Assembly: GCA_028293725.1 (NCBI GenBank)
Contig: JAQGOE010000002.1
Location: 1-64,000 of the forward strand
Length of the DNA: 64,000 nucleotides
Reading direction: 5' to 3'
From: Gammaproteobacteria bacterium
GTDB taxonomy: Bacteria; Pseudomonadota; Gammaproteobacteria; Steroidobacterales; Steroidobacteraceae
Below the pieces are notes generated by a model. It was given only the letters and a program-made list of their open reading frames with translations. It had not been told where the DNA came from and did no database searches. Positions 34,379 through 43,037 of the stretch are shown in pieces. A program made the translations under genes and the position numbers. Within the stretch, counting starts at the first letter, position 1. Every line of letters starts with the position of its first letter.

Positions 34379-35254
34379 TCATCGCGAACTCGAGCTCTGC
34401 GTGCCGCCCGCCGCGAAGCGGCCGGAAGCGTCCGAGAACACGATCTCAACACGGCGATTCTGCTGCCGTCCCGCCTGCGTGTCGTTGCCGGCAACCGGGA
34501 ATGCCTTGCCGAGTCCTTTTACTTCGAACCGATCGGCCGGTACGCCACGCGAGCGCAGCGCACTGCCGACAGCTTCCGCACGACGCTCCGAAAGCGCGAG
34601 ATTGTAATCTTCGCTGCCGACGCTGTCGGTGTGACCCTCGATGATGACTCGCGTGTTTGCATTGTCCTTGAGAGCCTGCGCGAGCCGGTCCATGTCACGA
34701 TCGGCACCCGGCTTCAAAGTGGCACGACCGGTGTCGAACAGTACGTCGCCGAGGGTCAGAACCAACCCACGGTCTGTTTGCTTCGCTTTGAGATCCGCCA
34801 ACTCCTTCTGCGCGTCGGCCAGCTCACCCTGGGCCGCCGCCGCCTGGTTTTGCGCAACAGCCGCCTGAGTCTGCGCGTTCTGTGTCTCGTGCTCACGTGC
34901 CTGCAGCAGGATACGATCGCGATCCTGTTGCGAACGGGCGACCTCCTGACGGGCGCGTGCCTCGGAGATACGTGCCTCGCCCGCCTGCGCGTGGCGCATG
35001 GCCAGGTAGGCCAACTGGTTGACTTTCTCCGGGGGGTCCTTCTGTTGAAACGCGGTGTCCGCCTGGTTCAGGCTGGCTCTTGCCGCATCCATGTCCCCGC
35101 CCGCCGCCTGCTGTGCCAGCGGATCGGCTGACAGGGTCTGTACCTCCACCCTGGCCTGCTCGAGTTGATCATTGCGCTGCGGCGCCGATGCACACGCCGC
35201 CAATACGGCGGCCAGCGCTGTCACGGTAATAATATTTTTCACGACTGACTCCAT
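34379..35254 (-). CDS. OmpA-family peptidoglycan-binding lipoprotein with DUF4398 domain
   Basis: A 291-residue lipoprotein: signal peptide with lipobox LAAC (Cys21), a helical DUF4398-type region (about 30-170, with EQARVEVQTLSADP and long Ala/Gln coiled coil) and a C-terminal OmpA domain. The OmpA motifs are DVLFDTGRATLKPGA, EGHTDSVGSEDYNLALSERRA and GLGKAFPVAGNDTQAGRQQNRRVEI. It should anchor the outer membrane to peptidoglycan. It lies 21 bases after another DUF4398 lipoprotein gene in the same direction, a conserved pairing, and is followed by a terminator. Confidence 0.93.
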   Translation of the reverse strand: MESVVKNIITVTALAAVLAACASAPQRNDQLEQARVEVQTLSADPLAQQAAGGDMDAARASLNQADTAFQQKDPPEKVNQLAYLAMRHAQAGEARISEARARQEVARSQQDRDRILLQAREHETQNAQTQAAVAQNQAAAAQGELADAQKELADLKAKQTDRGLVLTLGDVLFDTGRATLKPGADRDMDRLAQALKDNANTRVIIEGHTDSVGSEDYNLALSERRAEAVGSALRSRGVPADRFEVKGLGKAFPVAGNDTQAGRQQNRRVEIVFSDASGRFAAGGTQSSSSR

Positions 35255-35275
35255 TGAAATGTGTGATGACGAAAA

Positions 35276-35671
35276 TTAGTTACGAACAGGACCGTTAGAG
35301 TTATTCCGCTGGGTTTCCTGTTGCAGGGCATTGTTGCCCTGGGTGACATCCGCCGCGGCCTTCTGAGCCTCGGCGCTGTTGCCGCGAGCAACCGCCACAT
35401 CCGCGTCGACTTCGGCACGCTGTGCGAAGTAACGGGCTTCGTCATACTTTCTCTGACCGTCGAGGCGGTCAGCATCACTCAACTCGTCGTGGGCGCGCTG
35501 CAGATCGGCAGCTGCATAACGCTGGGCGTTACCGCCCTTATCCGCCTGCTCGACCACGGTGTGCGCCTTCGTCAACTCAGCAGTCGGCTTCACGCCTTCC
35601 GAAGCGCAGCCCGCCGCACTCAGGCAAACGAGCGCCCCTGTTGTAGACAAAATTAACGTCCGCAATGACAT
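35276..35671 (-). CDS. DUF4398 lipoprotein
   Basis: A 131-residue lipoprotein: MSLRTLILSTTGALVCLSAAGC with Cys22 as lipid site. The mature part is helical and Ala-rich (AELTKAHTVVEQADKGGNAQRYAAADLQRAHDELSDADR) and matches the DUF4398 domain, also present in the next gene. AGGGGAG lies just upstream of the ATG at 35669-35671, so that is chosen over the in-frame codon 12 further up. The first gene of a two-gene envelope operon; the two products may interact through the shared domain. Confidence 0.88.
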   Translation of the reverse strand: MSLRTLILSTTGALVCLSAAGCASEGVKPTAELTKAHTVVEQADKGGNAQRYAAADLQRAHDELSDADRLDGQRKYDEARYFAQRAEVDADVAVARGNSAEAQKAAADVTQGNNALQQETQRNNSNGPVRN

Positions 35672-35816
35672 GACATACTCCCCTACTTCTAATGACAACA
35701 AATACATTCAACAAACTTCATAGTGGAGAGTATTGTGCAGCCACGGTTGCCAACACCGTATCGGGTGCTCCCTTCGCTCACGGTGCCAGATTGCCCATTG
35801 TCGCGTAGGAGCCCTC

Positions 35817-36929
35817 TTACGTCTTGCGGCCACGCTTGCGGAGCAGCGCATGCAACGCACGTGCTGTTGTCAGACCAACGAGCTTCACCAAACGCCCGGC
35901 CTCATAGGCGAGCAGAACCTCGGGATGGATATAACACTTACGACAGATCGCCGGAGTGTTGCCGAGGCGGGCCGCCACGGCCGCGATCACCTTTTTGACC
36001 TGATGCTGCACTGCCGTCTTGTTACCAACAGGCAGCTTGCGCAAGCTCTCGAGCGCCGCGACGGTCGCATACCAGGTACGGAAGTCCTTGGCGGTGAACG
36101 GGCCGCCGCTGGCCTCGCGCAAATACTCGTTGACGTCGTTGGAATCGAGCCGGTGACGGCCGCCGTCCGCGTCGATCCATTGAAACAGCTCCTGGCCGGG
36201 GATATCGACGCAGCGGCGCACGATGCGCGCCAAGGCGGGATCGTTGACGGTGACGCGATGAAAGATGCCGCTTTTGCCTCGAAATTCAAAATGCAGGGTA
36301 GCGCCGGACACGCTCACATGACGGTTGCGAAGGGTAGTGAGTCCGAATGAGCCATTGGAGCGTGCGTACTCCTCGTTACCGACCCGAACCAGTGTCGTGT
36401 CGAGAAGTTTGACGATCGTTGCCAGAACCCGCTCGCGTGGCAGGCCGGTCTTGCGCAGATCCTGTGCCACGCGCCGCCGGATCCGCGCCAGCGCGCGACC
36501 AAACTCCAGAATATGATCGAACTTCTGCGCGTCCCGATGTGAGCGCCACCGGGCGTGATAGCGGTACTGCTTGCGTCCGCGGGCATCATGTCCCGTGGCC
36601 TGAAGATGTCCGCGCGGACTGAGACAGATCCACACATCGCGATACGCGGGCGGGATGGCGAGGCTGCGAATGCGAGCGAGTTGGGCGCCGTCCCCGATTC
36701 TCTTGCCGTCCGGGTGGATGTAACGGAAGCCGCGCCCGCGGCGCGTTCGCCTGATGCCCGGATCACGGTCACTAGTAAAGAGGAGTCCTTCGGCGGCCAC
36801 GACCTCCAGAGACTCGAGCTGGGGCTCGGGGGGCGGGGGAGGCTCGGGGAGCTCCAGGGGCGCAGGGGGCTCTTTACGCAGCTTAGACCACTCCTTCAAG
36901 GGGTTACGGGCCTTTGAGCCAGAGGTCAT
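35817..36929 (-). CDS. DNA topoisomerase IB (poxvirus-type)
   Basis: A 370-residue type IB topoisomerase that relaxes supercoils through a 3'-phosphotyrosyl bond. The N-terminal domain has GIRRTRRGRGFRYIHPDGKRI and ARIRSLAIPPAYRDVWI. The catalytic domain has KSGIFHRV, FTAKDFRTWYATV and the tyrosine in CRKCYIHPEVL (Tyr333). The N-terminal Pro/Glu-rich stretch about residues 22-42 is a variable region. The start is the ATG at 36927-36929; the 60 codons above it are non-coding in character. It diverges from the ECF sigma gene across 138 bases. Confidence 0.95.
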   Translation of the reverse strand: MTSGSKARNPLKEWSKLRKEPPAPLELPEPPPPPEPQLESLEVVAAEGLLFTSDRDPGIRRTRRGRGFRYIHPDGKRIGDGAQLARIRSLAIPPAYRDVWICLSPRGHLQATGHDARGRKQYRYHARWRSHRDAQKFDHILEFGRALARIRRRVAQDLRKTGLPRERVLATIVKLLDTTLVRVGNEEYARSNGSFGLTTLRNRHVSVSGATLHFEFRGKSGIFHRVTVNDPALARIVRRCVDIPGQELFQWIDADGGRHRLDSNDVNEYLREASGGPFTAKDFRTWYATVAALESLRKLPVGNKTAVQHQVKKVIAAVAARLGNTPAICRKCYIHPEVLLAYEAGRLVKLVGLTTARALHALLRKRGRKT

Positions 36930-37017
36930 CGTCCTGCTTGTAGGACTCGTCTGACACGAGCTTGGGAAGCTTTTCAGTCCGTTTGGCTTCCCCCGCCGAC
37001 TCTGGCGCGGCAAGGCA

Positions 37018-37030
37018 GCAAGTAACTTGC
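37018..37030. promoter_or_regulatory. Perfect palindrome upstream of the second ECF sigma gene
   Basis: GCAAGT-A-ACTTGC lies 37 bases before the ATG, within the gap shared with topoisomerase IB. GGCAAG also occurs eight bases further up. It is a plausible operator; the binding protein is unknown. Confidence 0.4.
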
Positions 37031-37067
37031 CTACCAGGTTCAGGCAATTAAACCCGAAGGGGAGCAA

Positions 37068-37664
37068 ATGGTGACGGACGACATGGTGGCCCTCGTGCCC
37101 CAACTGCATACATTCGCGCGCTCACTGTGCCGCGACGGCGTACGTGCGGACGATCTCGTCCAGGAAGCGCTGATGCGCGCTATCAACAACATCGAGCGCT
37201 TCAAGCCCGGAACGAACTTGAAGGCGTGGCTCTTCACCATCGTGCGTAACGAACACTATTCGCAGCTGCGGCGGCGGAAGTTCGAAGCGCATGGCGTGGA
37301 CACGGACCTGCTGCCGGAGCCGAGCGTGCCGCCCGATCATGACGGCAAGCTCGAATTGCGCGACCTGAATCTGGCGCTTTCGTCGCTCTCACCTGGACAG
37401 CGGACCGCGCTCATCCTGGTGAGTGTGAGTGGCTTCTCCTACGAAGAAGCTGCGGCCATCTGTGGTTGCGCCGTCGGCACCATCAAGAGCCGTGTTGCGC
37501 GTGCGCGCGAAACGCTGCTCGAGATGCTGGAAGGACGGCAACCGTTGCCCGTTGGGACGGCCGCCTCTCTGGACGACGACGACGATCAGACGATCACGCG
37601 TCTGTCACACGAATACTCTCGGCTGCCGCGGGCGGGCGGGGTCCCCGCATCGCTCGGAGCATGA
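37068..37664 (+). CDS. ECF-type RNA polymerase sigma factor (EcfG-like group)
   Basis: A 198-residue sigma factor. Region 2: LHTFARSLCRDGVRADDLVQEALMRAINNIERFKPGTNLKAWLFTIVRN; region 4: LSSLSPGQRTALILVSVSGFSYEEAAAICGCAVGTIKSRVARARETL. GLKAWL-type NLKAWLFTIVRNEHYSQLRRRKFE is close to stress sigma factors of the EcfG/ECF26 type. AGGGGAG lies before the ATG. No anti-sigma factor or PhyR gene is adjacent, so its control is not visible. The acidic tail DDDDD follows region 4. Confidence 0.92.
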   Translation: MVTDDMVALVPQLHTFARSLCRDGVRADDLVQEALMRAINNIERFKPGTNLKAWLFTIVRNEHYSQLRRRKFEAHGVDTDLLPEPSVPPDHDGKLELRDLNLALSSLSPGQRTALILVSVSGFSYEEAAAICGCAVGTIKSRVARARETLLEMLEGRQPLPVGTAASLDDDDDQTITRLSHEYSRLPRAGGVPASLGA

Positions 37665-37685
37665 TGAGTTGATTTGAGTGGGTCG

Positions 37686-37720
37686 CGGGCCAGTGCCGGC
37701 ATCGTTCCGGTGCTGGCCCG
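37686..37720 (+). terminator. Imperfect stem-loop after the ECF sigma gene
   Basis: CGGGCCAGTGCCGG and CCGGTGCTGGCCCG pair with two central mismatches around the loop CATCGTT. It lies between the sigma gene and the antiporter gene and lacks a T tract. It may attenuate transcription into the antiporter. Confidence 0.35.
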
Positions 37721-37745
37721 CCGGCGGGTGGCTATAGTAGGGGCG

Positions 37746-39716
37746 ATGACTGCGCCTCTCACTCTGGTCCTCATTCTCCTCGCAAGCTCCGTCCTCCTGG
37801 TGACGCTGGCGCGTCGCGTCGGCTTCCCGACCACGCTCGCCTACCTGGTGGTTGGAGTCATCCTCGGTCCCCATGCCCTGAACATCGTGTCGGATTCCGG
37901 CACGACACGGCAACTCGCCGAACTCGGGGTGGCCTTCCTGCTGTTCACCCTGGGCCTGGAGTTCTCGCTGCCGCGCATGCTGGCGATGCGTCGCGAGGTG
38001 TTCGGCCTCGGCGCCGCGCAGGTCGGCGCCACGGCGGCCGTGTTCGCCATCATTGGCAGGACGCTGGGATTGTCCTGGTTGGTCGCGATCGTGGTTGGGG
38101 GCGCAATCTCCATGAGCTCCACGGCCATCCTGCTGCAGCAGTTGACGGAGCGCTCGGAGCTGAATCGCACCCATGGCCGGCTCGCATTCAGCATGCTCCT
38201 CTTTCAGGATCTGGCGTTCGTGCCCTTCCTGGCGCTCGCCTCGGCGCTCGCGGCGGGGCGCGACCATTTTCAACTCAGCGGCAGCGTGCTCGCAGTCGTC
38301 GGCGGTATCGTAGCCATCGTCGCCGTACTGGCGACCGGCCGCTGGCTGCTGCGGCCGCTTTTTCACGAGATCGCACATAGCCGGCTGCGTGAGCTGTTCA
38401 CCCTTACGGTGTTGCTCGTGGTGCTGGCGTCCGCCTGGGCATCGAACCTGGCCGGATTGTCGCTATCGCTGGGTGCGTTTCTGTCGGGAATGATGCTCGC
38501 GGAGACCGAGTATCGGCATCAGATCGACTCGGTGATCCGCCCGTTCCGCGACATCCTCCTCGGTGTGTTCTTCATTTCCGTCGGCATGCTCCTCGACATG
38601 AGACTGCTGGCCGGCGAGTTGGGGGTGGTGTCGGCGACGCTGGTGGCTCTCGTCGTGCTGAAAGCCACGATCGCCGCCCTCGTGACCAGGCCCTTCACCT
38701 CGAGCCGTTTCAAAGCGCTCCGCACCGGCATCGTCATCTCGATCGGCGGTGAGTTTGGCGTCGCCCTGTGCACCATCGGCCTGCAGGCCGATCTCATCCC
38801 GCCGCGGTTCGGCGAGCCCCTGCTGGTAGCGATTGTGTTGTCGATGGTTCTGAGCCCGTTCATTCTCAACAACAACCGCTCCATCGCCCGCTTCCTGCTG
38901 CGCGAGGACGGACCCCCGCCAACCCCGCGCGAAGATGTCGCCACGATCGAGATCGCACGCCGTGAGCACGTCATCCTCTGCGGGTTCGGTCGCGTCGGCC
39001 AGAACATCGCGCGGGTGCTGGAATCGCAGGGGTTCGAATACATTGCGCTCGACCTCGACCCGGCCCGGATCCGTGCCGCCCGGCAGGCCGGAGATCCCGT
39101 GATCTTCGGCGACTCGGCGGACGAAAGCCTGCTGGTGAAGATGGGGCTGGAGACCGCCAGCGCGGTGGTCATCAGCTTTTCCGATCCCGCCACCTCTCTG
39201 GGCATCCTCCACAGTGTCCGCCGTTTGCGCCCTGACGTGCCCGTGCTCGTGCGTACTGCTGACGACGTCGGCATCAAGGAGTTGCAGGACGCCGGGGCCA
39301 CCGATGTCGTACCGGAGACGTTCGAAGCGAGCCTGATGCTGGTCTCACACGTGTTGATGCTGTTGCATGTGCCCGTATCGCGGGTGGTCCGGACCGTGAA
39401 TGAGATCCGCAACAACCGGTATGCCGTCCTGCGAAACATCGTCCGCCGGGGAGACGCACGGCCACTCGATGAGACTCACGAGCACCGTGAAGAGATCAAA
39501 TCGGTGGTCGTTCCACCGGGCGCCTGGGCTGTGGGGCGCACCCTCGGTGACGTGCGCGGACGCGGCGTGGAGGTGGTCTTCACCGGAATCAGGAGACTGG
39601 GGATTCTCGGTCGTGAGCCTGCGGTCGACACGGTTCTGCGCGACGGCGACATCGTCGTAATCTATGGGCAGCCGGAGGAGCTCGAGCGGGCCGAATCCGT
39701 GCTGCTCGCGGGATAG
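37746..39716 (+). CDS. KefB-type monovalent cation:proton antiporter (CPA2) with TrkA domains
   Basis: A 656-residue inner-membrane transporter. About 12 helices from TLVLILLASSVLLVTLARRVGFP to LSMVLSPFIL include LGPHALNIV, LLFTLGLEFSLPRM, STAILLQQLTERSE and FFISVGMLLD, all CPA2 landmarks. A RCK/TrkA-N nucleotide-binding domain follows (VILCGFGRVGQNIARVLE), then a TrkA-C domain (about 570-650). It should export K+ in exchange for H+ under NAD(H) or thiol control. The start ATG 37746 is preferred over the longer frame at 37674, which runs through the preceding stem-loop. Confidence 0.94.
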   Translation: MTAPLTLVLILLASSVLLVTLARRVGFPTTLAYLVVGVILGPHALNIVSDSGTTRQLAELGVAFLLFTLGLEFSLPRMLAMRREVFGLGAAQVGATAAVFAIIGRTLGLSWLVAIVVGGAISMSSTAILLQQLTERSELNRTHGRLAFSMLLFQDLAFVPFLALASALAAGRDHFQLSGSVLAVVGGIVAIVAVLATGRWLLRPLFHEIAHSRLRELFTLTVLLVVLASAWASNLAGLSLSLGAFLSGMMLAETEYRHQIDSVIRPFRDILLGVFFISVGMLLDMRLLAGELGVVSATLVALVVLKATIAALVTRPFTSSRFKALRTGIVISIGGEFGVALCTIGLQADLIPPRFGEPLLVAIVLSMVLSPFILNNNRSIARFLLREDGPPPTPREDVATIEIARREHVILCGFGRVGQNIARVLESQGFEYIALDLDPARIRAARQAGDPVIFGDSADESLLVKMGLETASAVVISFSDPATSLGILHSVRRLRPDVPVLVRTADDVGIKELQDAGATDVVPETFEASLMLVSHVLMLLHVPVSRVVRTVNEIRNNRYAVLRNIVRRGDARPLDETHEHREEIKSVVVPPGAWAVGRTLGDVRGRGVEVVFTGIRRLGILGREPAVDTVLRDGDIVVIYGQPEELERAESVLLAG

Positions 39717-39765
39717 GAACAACTCGGACATGCCGCGCCCAACGCGGTAAACTTCCTGGTTCACC

Positions 39766-42492
39766 GTGAACCGTAGCGATATCCATTTTCCGCCCAAGCA
39801 CGAAGCGTTGCGCGATGACGTGCATGCCCTGGGTGCTCTCGTGGGCGAGATTCTCGCCGAGCAGGGCGGAGACTCCCTTTTCAAGCTCGTTGAGCTCGAC
39901 CGGGTGGCCTCGATCGGGCGCCGCGAGGGTGACGACCAGGCGCGCCGAGAGCTGGCGGCGAGTGTCCGCGATCGGCCGCCCGCCCTAGCTCGAGACCTGG
40001 TACGCGCGTTTTCCACCTGGTTCCAGGTAGTGAATCTCGCGGAGCGGGTCCATCGCATCCGCCGCCGCCGCGACTACTTCGTCAAGGACAGCAAGCGCCC
40101 GCAACCCGGCGGCGTCGAAGACGCCATCGCCGCCCTCAAAACACAGGGCCTCAGTCTCAAAGAGGTGCTCGAGCTCCTCGGCACCCTTCGCATCGAGCCA
40201 GTCTTCGCCGCGCACTCGACGGAGTCCTCGCGCAAGACATTGCTTCACAAACAGCAGCGCATCGCGCAGTTGATGCTCGATCGGCTCGACCCGACACTGA
40301 CACCCCACGAGACCCGCACGATCTGGAGCAGCATTCGCATCGAGCTGACTGCAGCGTGGCAGACGGAAGAGCATCCGCGTGAGCGCCTCACCGTCGCGGA
40401 CGAGCGGGAACAGGTTCTCTTCTATCTCGTCGAAATCCTGTACCGCGTCGTTCCGGCGTTTTACGAGGAGCTCGCGCAGGCACTCGAAAAGTTATACGGC
40501 GTGCAGGCGGACTCGATCGATCTGCCCTCCATACTGCACTTCGGCTCCTGGGTCGGCGGCGACATGGACGGCAACCCCGATGTACACGCGAAGACCATTC
40601 GCGAAACAATGGCGCGCCAACAGCACGTCATCATCAACAAGTACTACGAAGAGTGCCAGGTCGTCGCGCACCGCCTGTCGCAGAGCGCGAGCCGCATCAA
40701 TATCTCGCCGGAGCTGACGAAGCGCATCGAGCAGTACATGACTCTTCTGCCGGGCGCGCGCGCCATAACCCCGGCGCGCCACGATCGCATGCCCTACCGT
40801 GTCTTTCTGGCACAGATCGGCGAGAGGCTACGCTGTACGTATGACGGGCGAGCGAACGGCTACGAAAAAGCGCACCAGCTCAAAGACGACGTGCGTCTCA
40901 TCGCCGCGAGCCTGCAAGCCAACAAGGGCACGAACGCGGGGCTCTACTACGTGCGGCGGTTACTGCGTCGGATCGAGACATTCGGGTTTCACCTGGCGAC
41001 CCTGGATGTGCGTCAGCACGCAACTATTCTCCACCAGGTCATCGCATGCGGTTATGACGACCCGCAATGGCTCGAGCGCTCCAGCGCGGAACGTCGTGAG
41101 CTTCTCGCAGATGCACTCGAACACGACCGAGGCCCGGTGGTCGAGCTCGATGCTCTCGGAAAGCGCAATCTCGCCGTATTCGAAGCCATCGCGCAAGGCA
41201 GGCACCGCTACGGCCCCGAAGCAGTCGGCTACTTCATTGTGAGCGGCACGAAAGGCGCGGATGACATTCTCGCCGCGCTGCTGCTCGCTCGCTGGGCTTC
41301 CGTCTACGACAAGCGCACCGGGGAAGTGGCTCTCGACATCGCACCACAGTTTGAATCGGTCAACGCACTCGAGCGTTGCGGCCAGACCATGCAGGAGCTC
41401 CTGGCCGACCGCCTCTACGGGCGTCACCTGGAAGCACACGGCCGCCAACAGTGTGTGATGTTGGGCTATTCGGACAGTAACAAAGAAGTCGGAACGTGCG
41501 CCTCACGGATGGCAATCCACCAGGCGCAACGGTCCCTGGCGCAAGTGCTGGCAGCCGCCGGCGACCGGACCGTCGTGTTTCATGCGCGCGGTGGGAGTCT
41601 TGCGCGCGGTGGCGGCCGCATCGATTCGATCGTGATGGCGGCCCCGGCCGGCGCCGTCAATGGCGTGTTACGCATCCGTGAGCAGGGTGAAACGATCAAA
41701 CAGGGCTACGGCCTGCGTCCGATCGCCATGCGTACGCTGGAGCGGGCCTTCAATGCCCTGAGTCTCACAACGTCAGCCGCTAAACGCGACACGTTAGCGC
41801 CTGACTCGCCGGGCTTGCTCGCCTGCGCCACGACGCTCGCCGATGCGAGCCGCGAGGCCTACCGCCGCCTCGCCTACCAGCCGGAGTTTTTCGAATATTT
41901 CCGGGCGGTCACGCCCATCGACGTCATTGAGCGGATGCAGATCGGCTCGCGCTCCATTCACCGCGAGGAGAATCGCGGCATCGACGGGCTGCTGCCCGTA
42001 CCGTGGGTGTTCGCCTGGACGCAGACGCGGCACATGATTCCCGGCTGGTACGGAGCCGGAACCGGCCTGCGCGCCGCGCTGGAAAAGCACGGGCTGCCGC
42101 GCATGCGCGAGGCCTATGCGAGTTGGTTTTTCCTGCGCAACCTGCTCGACGATGTCGAGACGATGCTGGCGCGCGCGGATCTCGACATCGCCGAGCAGTA
42201 CCAGGAGCTGGCGCCGGAGCCGCTGCGGCACTTCTTTGCGGACATCCGCGCCGAATACGTGGCCGCCCGCGAGCACATTCTCGCCATCAAGGATAGCCGC
42301 GAGTTACTCGACACGGATCCAACATCACAGCGCTCGATTCAACTGCGCAACCCCTACGTCGACCCGATGAACCTCATGCAGGTCGACCTGTTACAACGCT
42401 GGCGCGCCAGTGGCCGCCGCGACCGCGATCTGTTTGAAGCGCTGCTCGCGAGCATCGCGGGCATTGCGCAAGGGCTGCAAAGCACAGGTTGA
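39766..42492 (+). CDS. ppc: Phosphoenolpyruvate carboxylase, divergent form
   Basis: Carboxylates PEP to oxaloacetate to refill the TCA cycle. It has 908 residues from a GTG start. Catalytic residues are intact: His150 in the usual TAHPTE box (here AAHSTE), and His606, Arg608 and Arg614 in FHARGGSLARGGG, with the same spacing as E. coli H579, R581 and R587. The C-terminus has QLRNPYVDPMN and ends in STG. The box GRGGGP of common enzymes reads ARGGGR, and the active-site lysine region reads VMLGYSDSNKE. These changes mark it as an unusual subfamily. A lone gene, 49 bases after the antiporter stop. Confidence 0.93.
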   Translation: MNRSDIHFPPKHEALRDDVHALGALVGEILAEQGGDSLFKLVELDRVASIGRREGDDQARRELAASVRDRPPALARDLVRAFSTWFQVVNLAERVHRIRRRRDYFVKDSKRPQPGGVEDAIAALKTQGLSLKEVLELLGTLRIEPVFAAHSTESSRKTLLHKQQRIAQLMLDRLDPTLTPHETRTIWSSIRIELTAAWQTEEHPRERLTVADEREQVLFYLVEILYRVVPAFYEELAQALEKLYGVQADSIDLPSILHFGSWVGGDMDGNPDVHAKTIRETMARQQHVIINKYYEECQVVAHRLSQSASRINISPELTKRIEQYMTLLPGARAITPARHDRMPYRVFLAQIGERLRCTYDGRANGYEKAHQLKDDVRLIAASLQANKGTNAGLYYVRRLLRRIETFGFHLATLDVRQHATILHQVIACGYDDPQWLERSSAERRELLADALEHDRGPVVELDALGKRNLAVFEAIAQGRHRYGPEAVGYFIVSGTKGADDILAALLLARWASVYDKRTGEVALDIAPQFESVNALERCGQTMQELLADRLYGRHLEAHGRQQCVMLGYSDSNKEVGTCASRMAIHQAQRSLAQVLAAAGDRTVVFHARGGSLARGGGRIDSIVMAAPAGAVNGVLRIREQGETIKQGYGLRPIAMRTLERAFNALSLTTSAAKRDTLAPDSPGLLACATTLADASREAYRRLAYQPEFFEYFRAVTPIDVIERMQIGSRSIHREENRGIDGLLPVPWVFAWTQTRHMIPGWYGAGTGLRAALEKHGLPRMREAYASWFFLRNLLDDVETMLARADLDIAEQYQELAPEPLRHFFADIRAEYVAAREHILAIKDSRELLDTDPTSQRSIQLRNPYVDPMNLMQVDLLQRWRASGRRDRDLFEALLASIAGIAQGLQSTG

Positions 42493-42530
42493 GATGCGAG
42501 CGCACGGCACCTGACGAGGCAACGCGATCC

Positions 42531-43037
42531 ATGAGCGACAACATCATCATCCGCCCGGCGACCGAGCAGGATGTCCCCCTCATCCAGCGCTTCATCCGCG
42601 ACCTCGCCCGCTACGAGCACCTCGAGCAAGAGATGGTCGCCACCGAAGAGGGTCTACGCAAATCCCTGTTTGGCGAGCGGCGTTACGCCGAGGTCGTGTT
42701 TGCTTGCGTCGGTGACGACCCGGCCAGCGCCGACCCGGTCGGCTTCGCCCTCTTCTTCCACAATTACTCCACCTTTCTTGGCAAGCCCGGCATCTACCTG
42801 GAAGACCTCTTCGTCCGCCCCGAGGCGCGCGGGCGCGGAATCGGCAAACGGCTGCTCGCCTGGCTGGCGCAAACCGTGGTAGCGCGGGACTGCGGCCGCC
42901 TGGAATGGGCGGTGTTGGATTGGAACGAGCCCTCGATCGGCTTTTACCGCAGCCTGGGCGCGGTATTGAAGAGCGAGTGGCAGATCTTCCGCCTCACCGG
43001 CGACCCGCTGAAGGCGTTGGCTCAGGGCCGCTTGTAG
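42531..43037 (+). CDS. GNAT family N-acetyltransferase
   Basis: A 168-residue acetyltransferase. [25 protein letters not shown] is the usual N-terminus; the acetyl-CoA loop is [43 protein letters not shown] and [14 protein letters not shown] match the spermidine/thialysine N-acetyltransferase-like group. The substrate is not certain. The ATG at 42531 is preferred to one 14 codons earlier. It starts 38 bases after ppc and overlaps the convergent amidohydrolase by 16 bases. Confidence 0.93.
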   Translation: MSDNIIIRPATEQDVPLIQRFIRDLARYEHLEQEMVATEEGLRKSLFGERRYAEVVFACVGDDPASADPVGFALFFHNYSTFLGKPGIYLEDLFVRPEARGRGIGKRLLAWLAQTVVARDCGRLEWAVLDWNEPSIGFYRSLGAVLKSEWQIFRLTGDPLKALAQGRL

